64,000 nt of DNA. It comes from Rutpela maculata (taxonomy: Eukaryota; Arthropoda; Insecta; Coleoptera; Cerambycidae). The stretch is taken from assembly GCA_936432065.2 (NCBI GenBank), contig OW386286.2:24425179-24489178 (forward strand), given 5' to 3'. Below the pieces are notes generated by a model that saw only the letters and a list, made by a program, of their open reading frames with translations, had not been told where the DNA came from and did no database searches. Shown piece by piece: positions 12,201 to 24,200 of the stretch. The translations under genes were made by a program, and so were the position numbers. Each line of letters opens with the position of its first letter. Position 1 is the stretch's first letter.

Positions 12201-15200
12201 GAATGTTGATGGTACGTAAGTTTCTAGTTCTATTTTAGAGTACTTTGCAATTTCAGCCAATCATAGCATCCATGAAAATAGAAATCCTGTTGCATTTTAG
12301 GTTTTTCTTGTTTTTCTCGTGTCCTTTAAATTTGGGGGGTGGTTGTTCTCCACTCTATAGGGGCAGTTTATGAAGATTACGTCGGACCTGATGCAGTTTC
12401 TTATCACTTTAACAAAGCTTAGACATTTTGAGCTTTTTCAGCAGTCATTGCTGTTTTGGATCGATTTTTTTATACATGGGGGCTAGTTTTCGCCCCTCCA
12501 TGGGGGTGTGTTTCATATCTATTGTATGTAAGCTGCTGTTTAACCTTAATTTGTATAATTCGATTGATTAAGATGTAACAACTATTCTCGTAGCTTAATA
12601 TCCTTTTTACCCCATTTCAGGGGTGTTTTTTGGCTCTAGCTAATGATTTTGGGGGTGTACGATTTTTTTTGACCCCGGATTCTGATTCAGCGACCGAAAA
12701 TACATAGGGATACATGGGTCTAGTTCGCTGCTTTGAATTTTTTTTTTTTTGTGGAACTGTGTTATCGACTGGCAGACGGCAACCTTTCATCGTCGAATTT
12801 CCAAGAATAAATGCGATTTCTTACATTTTATTATTATTATTTGTGTATAGAACCTTTTTTGTAGGAAATCACATTCTAAACAAGTTTATGTTCCTTTAGC
12901 CTTAAAGACGCTTAGTTTTCGAGATATATATGTCCAAATGAAAGAAAACAAAAAAAACTATATGGCTCAGCGCAGCTTTGCCAATTATAGGTAAAACTGG
13001 CAACATCTTTGTTATTTTAAATGGAACGGTCTGTATATTTTTCTATTTTTTGAATTTATACTCAACTCTGAGTGGTATACTATACATAGGTGAACAGCAA
13101 AATGTGTCAGCTTTCCGAATCAGTAATAATATACAAGGCGTTCCATTTAAAAAAAATGACTTTCGACCACTTTTATAAGTCATTTAAAGAAAGTTATTTC
13201 TAATCTACTCTGTATACTACTACTAAGGTTTGGCTACAGCATGAAAAGACCTCAGGCCTTGCCTAATGGTAACCAACAGTTCAGCTTATGATTGTTTTTT
13301 GGTAGGCAGATAACACGATTTATTAGAAGTCAGATTTTGCTCAATAAATCTGAAAATTAATTAACATCTCTGAAACAACTTAGGAATATGTTAACGAAAG
13401 TTACTCAGAATTGGGTGTGGATTCTAAAAATAGAAAAATATACAGAGTGTTCCATTTAAAATAACTATAAATAATAAGATGTTGCCAGTTTTACCTACAA
13501 TTGGCAACGCCGCACTGTCGATAATAGTTTAGGCTGACCCAGCGTACTCTGTTTCCTTGGTACCCAAATTGTCAAAAGGATATGTTTATCCGTTCTTCAT
13601 ACACTTCTAATACTCCATCCACCATGAATCACCTTGTTATATATTTCAAAAAACATATATATTTTTTTCTGCGCATAAGCAAAACATTGTTCTAAAAGTT
13701 GAATACTTACTTTCTATGCAGAGAAACTGCTGTTCAAAATATTCTCCTAAAACGTTTTTTTTTTTCTTAATTTGAGTGCACTACTTGGAAAAAATGAACT
13801 CGCCGGTTGATTATAAAAATTGCTAATTCCTAATTGGTCAAAGGTGCATTATAATGAGATTATGTTCATAATACGTTAGATTGTAATTATGACTACCATT
13901 ATTCGTCAGTTGTTATATCTATTATGCGAGGGATAGTCGTGAATAAAATAATTTAATTACATTTTTCTGTCTATTAGAAATGGTCATGGTTTCTTACGTG
14001 GTGGATTAATCTACTAATATTATTTGGCCTAGATCAGATGAATCACATATACAGGTTGTCTCTTATTTCTTATTCTTTTTTTTTTCTTAGAGACTAATAG
14101 ATGAAAACAACACGGCTAATATTGCAACAACTCAAGTCATGGAACTCTATGAGTATAAACTGGCCACTTTGGGGTATGCAGAGAAATCGGCATTGAACAG
14201 TATCGAGGCTGCAACTGAAAGATGTACCAAATTACAGCATAGATTAGCTCAGATAACAGCAGAACAAAATAAGTTGCAGCAGTTGTTATTTCATACTGAA
14301 CACTGCTTAGAACAAACCACAAAATCTAGGGAAGAATATAAGGAATCGTATGCACAAGAACAAAACCGAACTATGGCAGCAACAGGTAATAAACGAGACT
14401 AAACGACCCAATGAACAATTTTTGTTTTGTAAAGGTATTCTCCATATCACCACCACCAAATTATAAAAGCTTTAGTAAAGTAGATTGTTGATGACCACTT
14501 TTCAACTAGGTACCACTTTATATTACTTATAGAGCTTAAATGGCTTAGAGTTACCGTTGTTTAGTAACCTCTAAACCTTATAGCCATGGGCGGATCCAGG
14601 AGCTCCCTAAGGGGGGAGCACTTGCAAAAATTGACAAATATTGAAAAGTACCTGATAAAAACCCAAGTAGCAAAATAAATAATTTATTTTATAGTAGTTT
14701 ATACAACCTTTATAAAATTACTTTGCTACTTGGGAATGATGTAAAAAACATAACACCATATGCCGGGTGACTTCGACAAAGCGGCGCCGCAGGACCGGAC
14801 ATTTCAGATTTTCGCATAGCACAAGTCCCAGGGGGGGGGGCAATTGCACCCATTGCTCCCCCCCCTTGGATCCGCACCTGCTTATAGCAAAAACTAATAG
14901 AAATATAACTATTACTTCTTTATAACTTCCTTAGTACTTTTCAAAACCTTCATAAAGTAATGGAAATATTTTCGCAACCATTATAAACAATCTTTACAAT
15001 AGTAAACTTCTCACTTGCTCTTTCAGCACAAATCTCTTTTTCTTTCTTTTAAGTGAAGGTGTTGAGTTTATTATATCTTCTCTTCTTACAGTATGGAAGC
15101 TTTTCTTTTGCATATGTAGTAAAATGAACAGCAATTAAACATAAGTATGTGTAAAGACTTTTAGTGACAAATTTATCTGTTGAAGTTGTACCGCCACGGT

Positions 15201-18200
15201 CTAGACGCGCCTCCGAAATAACAGATATTAAACATTTTTAACTAATAATTATACTTTTTTAATTTTTGACATTTAGTTCTTTGTAAAAAAAACATTGCAC
15301 TTTTTAATTTGTATTACATATTTATATTTACCTATTTTTAAAAAGGTATTATTTGCTAGGCATATTGAATTTTAGACTGGTTTTTCATTAGTTCTCTCAA
15401 GAATCTTAATATATCAATGGCGTCTAATGAAGGCATATAAATATGGCGTCCTAATTGAAAACACTAAAAGGCTGTTATACAACTGATAAGTAACTCCTGG
15501 TCACAGATTAAACCAACAAACAAATGTTTCACTTATGACGTATCATGGTTTAGATAACAAATCAACTCATGGAATTTGTGCAGTGATCTGCACATTATAC
15601 CAATCAGTCTTAACCAGCGAGTATAGAGTCACAGGAGGGAGCTTATGATACGTAACAATAATTAAAAGTCACCTAATAAATACTCAAAAAACCACTAAAC
15701 ACTCCCTCCTGTGACATTATACTCGCTGGTTTTCACTTCCATGTCAACCGCAAGTTTCCTTTGTTTATGTCGTCTGCGCAGAATCCTGGAAGGTATACGT
15801 CACATGACAAAAAATGAAACTGGTTACATTAGTTATTAGTGAAGCATCTGGTTTGTTTGATCTGTGTCCTAGTATTCTTATAAATAGTTTAGTTAGAGGT
15901 TGAAATCTCACGGACATTCCAGGGTTGGGTTTCGTATACTATTGCATTAAATTAAATTTTGAAGGAAATTTAATTATCGATGTAAAGTGTAAGGATGGAA
16001 TATTATATGCATATAACAAAAATAAATAGGTACATATTCCAATATAAAAGCTGTGATTTGAAATTTTCTGCTAACTGTTTTTTTAACTACAGAAATGTAA
16101 CTGAGGATCCTCTGCAGTATGAATACATACTTTAATAGCATTTGAAATTGTAGCATATGTGATTGCATACTTCAAGTTTTTTGATTTTCTCCACCATATA
16201 CAACTTAAAACTTCCGGGGCTATATTTTCGACAACTAAAAGATATTTATATTGTAATATGTTGCACCCCTTAAAATTTAAGGTTATGTTACTAAAAAGTA
16301 GGCAGACTTCAACAGATCGAATGTCTGAATGAATGTAGTGTATTTGCACCTACTCGAAAAAGAACCTACCAGAAGATTCCAAAGTGACATCTGGAATTCT
16401 CTAGAGAATGGTGGCGTCATCACAGAACAATCGAGATCTATCATTTTTAGGTATAAAAGACCAACCGCATTCTCGGCGAGTAGTTCAGAAGTTCAGAAAG
16501 TTCAGAAAGTATAGAAAGTGAGGTTAAGAGTTCAAAGATAAACAAAGTAATAAACATTGTGATTTTAGTCAGTAAAAGTGTATTTAAATTAATAATAGTA
16601 TTGTGAAGTATCCAGTAAATATTTAATAAAGTGTGTTAGTGGACATCTCTTGTTATAATTTTTGGAACCCACGGAATTTGCAAGGGGTAGTTTCCTAAGG
16701 GTGGAAACACGTGACAAATTGGTGTCAGAAAGCGGAATTTTATGACAAGAGGAGCTTTGAAGTTGTGCTGGAGTGTTCGAGAAGTATTCTCGCGGTTTAG
16801 TGCTAACACAGGACTAATTTACTGGACATTGTTCAAGGGTTATTTGTGGACAGAAAAATAGTGTTAAGTATTAAACCCTTTAAACTGAGTAGTGATAGAG
16901 ACACTGAAAAAGACTAATTTTTTGTGTTAGTGCGTGGAAATTACTAGAACTTTTCTATTTGGACATTAGTGGAGATTAGTAAATTCTCTAAACTGGATAG
17001 TGACAAAAGACTCTGAATAAGACTTTTTCGTGCTATTTCGAGATTTGTCTGGAAAGTTCCATTACTGATATTGACGTGACAGTTAAATTTATTTTATTTT
17101 AACATAATCTTATGCCTATAAAAACTAGAAGTATGGCATCCGATAAACAAATGCAGGACTTATTCGAACAATTCCAAAAAATGATGGCGCAGCAACGGCA
17201 GGAAGACAAAGAAGAAGGAACGAATTAAAGAAAATGATGGAAGATCAGGAAATAAGACGTCAGAAAGAAAAAGAGGATGAAGAAACAAGACGTCAGAAAG
17301 AAAAAGAGGATGAAGAAACAAGACGTCAGAAAGAAAAAGAGGATGAAGAAACAAGACGTCAGAAAGAAAAAGAGGATGAAGAAACAAGACGCCAAGAAGA
17401 AAAAGCCGAATTGAGAGAAATTATGGAAGACCTGAAGATACGACAGCAAGAGGAGAAAGAAGAACAAGAAAAACGCCAGGAAGAATTAAGGAAAATTCTG
17501 AATGAACAAATGAAAATACAACAGGACGCTATCATTTCCACTACTGAGGAACTAAAGAAAGAAATCAAAGATGATATGGGTAGCGTAAAGTCTGAAGTTT
17601 CTGAAGTCAAGACGGAAGTCAGTCATGTAAAAGAGGAAGTGAGTGACATCAGAGGAAAAATGAGCGAGTTCGAAGGAGAAGTGGAGCGACTTAAACGACA
17701 ATTAAGAGAGAAAGGAGGCCAGCTAGTAACATCATCGGGTCCTCGATTAAAACCTCCCTCCTTTGACGGCCAAAGCTCATGGACAACGTACAAGAGACAA
17801 TTCGAGGCAGCAGCATCGGCGAATAACTGGGATAACGAGGAAAAGGCTATGGCATTAGTTCTGGCGTTAAGGGGCCAGGCCTCAGAATTACTTCAGACTA
17901 TCCCAGTGGAGAAACAAAGGGACTTCAAAGTCTTGGAAGCTGCATTGGACTTGAGGTATGGCGATCAACACCTTGCCCAATTATACCAGGCTCAGCTGAA
18001 ATCCCGGATGCAAAAAGCTGGGGAAAGTTTACAAGAATTTGAAGCTGCGATAGAGAGACTGGCGCACCTGGCGTATCCAAGTGCACCTAAAGAATTCCAG
18101 GAACAATTAGCCGTGGGGGCCTTTTTAGATGGTATAAGGGACGAAGAGGTCAGGCGAGTTTTGAGGCTGACGAGACACCAAAGTAGTAGCGAAGCTTTGG

Positions 18201-21200
18201 TGCGTGCACTCGAAGTAGAAGCCGCTTACAGGGATACTCCAAGGAGAGTGCGAGCTGTGACTCTTGAAGAATCGCAACCAGAAATGAACCAGAACCCCTT
18301 GCTGACTGAGATGCAGAAAATATTCACCAAATTATGCGAAAAATTAGATGACCTTGGAAAGCAGGAAAAACAGAAAAACAAAGGAAAGCCGAGTGGTGGT
18401 ATTAAATGTTACAACTGCGGCAAGGTAGGACACATGAAGCGAGACTGTCGACAGCAGAATTCGGAGAGTCGAGTAAATGCTGTGAATCTTGAAGAGGAGC
18501 AGGAAAACAGTACCAGGGGGGTTGTTCTGGCTAGGGAATGCAGTGCCCCCAGAGAAATTAAGATTTCCCAGCTTCGAAGAATCGCAAGCAGACTGTTATT
18601 GCATGGATATGTGAACGGAAGAAAATGTTTGTTTACCATCGACACAGGTACTACGTCATCAATAGTACGTCCAGGATTTATATCGGGCATAAAGATTACC
18701 AAGAGGCAAAATGAAGAAGTGATCGTCCGGACAGCTACGGGGGACAGGGCTACGGTTCATGGAGAAGTAGACCTGGGTTTGCAGATTGGACAATTAAGGT
18801 TCGACCACAGGGTCATCGTGGCTGACATTACGGATGACTTCATTTTGGGACTGGACATTATGGAACAGTATGGATTTATTGTTGACGTAGGGAAGCGAAT
18901 GTTAAGGATTGGGAACAAACAATTTATTCTGTCAAAAGTGAACGACCAATGCGAGAAAACCAGGCTGTTGACAACGCAGGCAGTCAAAACTCCTGCATTA
19001 TCCAGAAAACCAGACAAGGAAGATTGCAAGCGCTACCCTCAGGTGAGAAAATTGTCGAACATGGTTGAAGTGAACACTGTCAAGGTCGATCTTCCAGACA
19101 GTTGGTCAACGAAAATTCTGAGGCGAGAGCAATTGCGCGATGTAGAAATCGGACCCATGTTGCGAGCAAAAGAAGAGGGAACGCGTCCAGCATGGAAGGA
19201 TGTTTCCGACAAAGAAGTGGGGCTGAAGGCTTTATGGTCACAATGGGATTCACTTATGGTCGTAGATGGGCTTTTGAGGAGAGCATGGGAAAGCCCAGAT
19301 GGGAAGCAGGTTGCCATGCGTCTAGTGATTCCCAGGTGTCGTGTACCAGAAGTACTCCAGAAAGCGCACAATGAAACATCCAGCAGACACTTCGGCATAA
19401 ACAAGACATTGAGTAGAGCACGGGAACAGTTCTATTGGGTTAATAGTCGCCAGGATGTGGAGGCCTGGTGTCGCAAGTGTAAAAATTGTGCTGCCCGTGG
19501 AGAACCATTTTCGATGAGCAACTACTACAGAAATGGAAGCCGAGAACAGCCGAAGAATGATCGAGAGCAGATGAACAGAACTAGTAACCGCTTGAAGGCT
19601 CGTTATGATCAGAATGCCAGTACAGGGGGATTCAAGGTGGGGGATCTGGTTTGGCTGTACAACCCACAGCGGAAGGAATGGAGATCCCCGAAACTTCAAC
19701 CTCCTTGGGATGGACCGTATACTGTTATTACCCGAATTAATGATGTCGTCTATCGTATTCAACGAAACAAAAAGTCCAAGATGAAGATCGTACACTTGGA
19801 TAGACTGGCGAAGTATGTGAAAGAGGCTGAATTGCCTGACCGGGACGTTCAGGCTTAAGGAGGGGGCAGTGTAATATGTTGCACCCCTTAAAATTTAAGG
19901 TCATGTTACTAAAAAGTAGGCAGACTTCAACAGATCGAATGTCTGAATGAATGTAGTGTATTTGCACCTACTCGAAAAAGAACCTACCAGAAGATTCCAA
20001 AGTGACATCTGGAATTCTCTAGAGAATGGTGGCGTCATCACAGAACAATCGAGATCTATCATTTTTAGGTATAAAAGACCAACCGCATTCTCGGCGAGTA
20101 GTTCAGAAGTTCAGAAAGTATAGAAAGTGAGGTTAAGAGTTCAAAGATAAACAAAGTAATAAACATTGTGATTTTAGTCAGTAAAAGTGTATTTAAATTA
20201 ATAATAGTATTGTGAAGTATCCAGTAAATATTTAATAAAGTGTGTTAGTGGACATCTCTTGTTATAATTTTTGGAACCCACGGAATTTGCAAGGGGTAGT
20301 TTCCTAAGGGTGGAAACACGTGACAATATTCTGTAAAAAGTGTATAAGTGTATATGTATATATAAAATGTAATTCCTTGAATCTAAAACTAAAAATACTC
20401 AACCAACAATTCAAATGTCATGTAAAAGCTTTAATGATAAAACATTGTTATTATTCTATCCAGGAATATATGGACACTAGGGTGGATCGGTTTATAACTT
20501 TTTTAGAAAATTCGAAATGCTTGTAGTGAAAAAGTTGTAGATTGGTCTTTTATTTAAGAAAAAAAAATATAATTTTTTTCAAAAATGTTTCAGGCCGCCC
20601 GCCGGGCCTCCAAAAAAAAAAAGAAATAAAAAAAAATATAACTAAGTCGCCTGTGTTGGAAAAGGCTGTTATGGTTCCTTATTTACCCATAAAACATATT
20701 TTTAAATTTGTAGTGTATTTAGACCCCCGTCACAGAAGAAGAAACAATCAGAATATACTCTCTCATTGGCGGGAAAAGTTCGCGCATCTATATCGCGCAC
20801 TGTCAGTCTCGGACGGAATTGTAAAAAATCCTGCCAGGCCCGGATCACGGATTTCTTCTGTAACCGGATCGTCAGCGACAAATGGCGTGATCTCGCCTCG
20901 TGATACAGTTTGTATCATGATGCCGCCTAATTAGTTAAGAAACATTGAAAATCTAAAACAAATATTTGTCTTCATCTAATGTTTCACAGGTTTTCTGATT
21001 CTCTTCCGGGCCGTTCCTAAAAGGGGTAAAAAATATTGAACTCTCCTGAACTCGCCCAACAATAGTATGGCGGAGATTTACAACATGAGATCAAAGGATT
21101 TTTTGCCGACATTCCCTTCTGATTGTTTCTTCTTCTGTGCCCCCGTCGGCCCCTCAAAACTCGTCTAAATAAAATTTGTATGTTGCGCTAGTACTTAAAT

Positions 21201-24200
21201 AGCTCTGTGCTTATTTCGCACAATAATTATTACACAAAATAACCCAGAACTCACCACGTGGAGGTGGCTGCCATCGAGTTCCACTGCTGCCCACCCATCC
21301 ACCCTTCCATTCGGGCATTTAATAATTATTTGTCTATACTACTACGTATTCTGATTTGGTCCCAAACTTTTGATTTTTAATTTATAATTTTTTTTTATTT
21401 TATGTGCTCGGCGGGGGGTCAAATATTAAAATAAAAAAATATCTCTTCATTTTAGACCATCACACAACTTTTCACACTACAGGCCTTTTGAAATTAGAAA
21501 ATCGACCCACCCTAATGGACACCCCTACCATTGAAATGTAAAATGTATACATTTTCCTTTGTACATTAATAATAATCTAACTAACAATTTTTTTTTTTTT
21601 TTTACCTCGCACAATATAGTGAATCATCATTTCTTTCTCCTTGTTCTTGCAATATGCCTACCCCCGTAAGCTCACTTATTGTGATATATTGTCTAAATGT
21701 AAATGGAAATGTTTTTAATAAACACATAAACAACATGAACACACCACAGATAGTAGACAACCCCCAAATCCAAAGCCAAGGCTGTCCGGAAGAGGGTTAC
21801 ACATTCGGAAAAACGCAGACATACATCCACACCCACCGGTGTTGCCAATACCGGGGCTGGGGGTCGAACCCAGAGCGCGGTAGCAAGTCGATCAGCGTAT
21901 TCGCCACTCAATACGCCTTAACCGATTGAGCTACCGTGCCGGTATGTATGTCTATCCTTTGTCTTGTTTTCTTTTTATTGACTTGCTACAAACACATATG
22001 CTGTAAAGTAGTAAATAAAGATATTCTATTCTATTCTATTCACTAGAATATACAAAAATGACTTCAGTTTTGAGTAAAAGCGATTTCTCACGAATTGAGA
22101 CATAAATGGCATTGTGACGCAAAGAAATTTTTCGTTGTAGGAGCTTTTAGAATTGGTGCATATGTTGTGGTATTACATAATGTATATTTATTATACAAGA
22201 AATTTTCAAAATCTCATTAGTACGAGAAAATGGCCCCGGGAGAATTAAGTGGAACACCCTGCATATATATTTTTGAACACCTGTGGAAATCTTGAATCAT
22301 CTGCTTTATATACACACTTTTTAGTTATTTTCTAATTAAAATATGTTTAAAGCACATTGATTGTCTTCATCATATACAGATTTTCGATTACCTGTGTCCT
22401 AGTTTTAAAAACAAAGGCTGCCAAAGTTGATTATTTTTTGTAGAAATTTCCATATGTTGTATTAAGTAATAATAAAATTTATCAAGTCCTCCCCTAAAAT
22501 TTCCGTGGTCATCATCATCACTACTGGTGATGATAGTTCTAGAATCGTTCCCGTCTTGCGCAGTTTAACAGATTATGAATTATACATGGCTGTTTCTTTA
22601 CTGTGCATTATGAGAACTGTTCTAGATTCGTTCTTGTTAGAACCAAAACATAACGACAAAACAGTCAGTCAATGTGTGTGTCCAGGCTTAGAGTTGTAAT
22701 AAATATCTCTCTAAATAGTAGTGATTTTACAGTGCTATTTTAGAGCTTCAATTTCTAGACTTTTTACCAGAAGTAAACTGAAAATCTAGTGTATAGTGGT
22801 TGGAAAAACTGAGCATCAATATGCAGTAATATCGCATATATATGCATAAATAGTCATTTGAATGTTTTAACTTTATCTAAAAACAGAGAATTTAAGTGCT
22901 TTTTTGTCACTTTTCTTGTGACAACCTTTTTCTGTGTTTATCAGAAACAAGCTGATAAAATTATTTAAGATAAGAACAGGACCGGACTTTAAAATATTAT
23001 AGTTGCTAATGTTGAATTCAATAAAGAAAAAATAGAAATGAAGTGTTCTTCTTGTGACAGGCCACCGGATAAATCCAAAGATAAAGGAAGAGAAATATTT
23101 CAGTGTGATTTCTGCAGAGAGTATCTCTGTAATGAATGCATTGGACTATCATCTTCAGAGGTTCGAGTTATGCAACTAAAGAACAATCGAAGATTAAGCC
23201 TTATTTGCAAAAATTGTTTTGGTCTCTCTACTCATGAATTAATTAATATAAGAATGAAAGCAACTGAAAACGCAATCCTGAAAGAAATAAGAAAACTACG
23301 GGAAATCATTGAAAATCAAGATGTAAAAATTATGGAGCAAAACAATTTGCTAAACAACTTAAATAAGGACATAAAGGATTCAAAGGAGCCAATAAAGAGT
23401 CACACTTTTGCAAGTGTGGTAAAAAATAGCAAAGAGACGCTTATAGTAAAACCAAAAGAAAAGCAAGAGAGTAATAAGACAAAAGACGATTTAAATGAAA
23501 AAATTAATCCCAAAGTCATGGCAATTGGAGTTGAAAATCTTAAAGAAGGAAAAGAAGGGGCAGTCATTATAAACTGCAGTAACTCTAACGCAAAGGAAAA
23601 AATCAGAGAAAAAGTTAATACTGAACTTGGACACCAGTATAATGTTGTAGATGGTATACAAAAAAACCCAAAGATTATCATACGTGGAGTAGAAGAAGAT
23701 TTTATTAATGGTGATGACAAAACTATACTTGACTCTCTTATTGAGCAAAATGAGCTTACTGTAAATGAAAACTCGATTTTTAAAGTACAGACAAAATACA
23801 AGCAGAAAGACAGGAAAAATAAAGGTAATATCATTATCTCCCTAGACAGTATACTAAAAAATAAAATATGTCAAATGGAAAGAGTTAACATTGGATGGAG
23901 AAGATGCATGGTACAGGAGTACTATAGTGTAGTGCGATGTTTTAAATGTGCAAGATATGGACATGTTGCTACAAAATGTGAAAATAAAGTTACCTGTTAC
24001 AATTGCGCAAAGGAACATAATACGAGTGACTGTAGCTGTGATACTCTAACATGTATAAACTGTGTAGAAACGAATACTAAGCTTAAAAAATCTTTAAATG
24101 TTAACCATGCTGTTACTGACCCAATTTGTGCTTGTTACAAAAGGATTCTGGAAATTGAAATGAAAAAAACAAAAAACGACTAGCAATCACAGAACAATTC

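Larger units (their letters stand above)
16248..20329 (+). mobile_element. Young Ty3/gypsy LTR retrotransposon, internally deleted
   Basis: Two LTRs (16252-16716 and 19870-20325) enclose one gag-pro-integrase reading frame. Both outer ends carry ATAT (16248-16251 and 20326-20329), a 4-bp duplication typical of gypsy elements. The LTRs begin TG and end CA and differ by about one substitution plus one 9-bp repeat-unit change, so insertion is recent. A TGG-containing primer-binding-like site follows the 5' LTR at 16719, and a purine tract (AAGGAGGGGGCAG) precedes the 3' LTR. Reverse transcriptase, RNase H and the integrase catalytic core are absent, so it cannot move on its own. Confidence 0.9.

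Noticed and set aside
20542..20934. 130-codon ORF as a host gene
   Set aside because: It lies wholly inside an element with a perfect 8-bp duplication, has no recognisable domain, and is not a recognisable transposase.
22505..22699. CIP2A exon candidate between 14385 and 28449
   Set aside because: No coiled coil, no fitting splice sites, and exons d and e already join in phase (split Gly codon).
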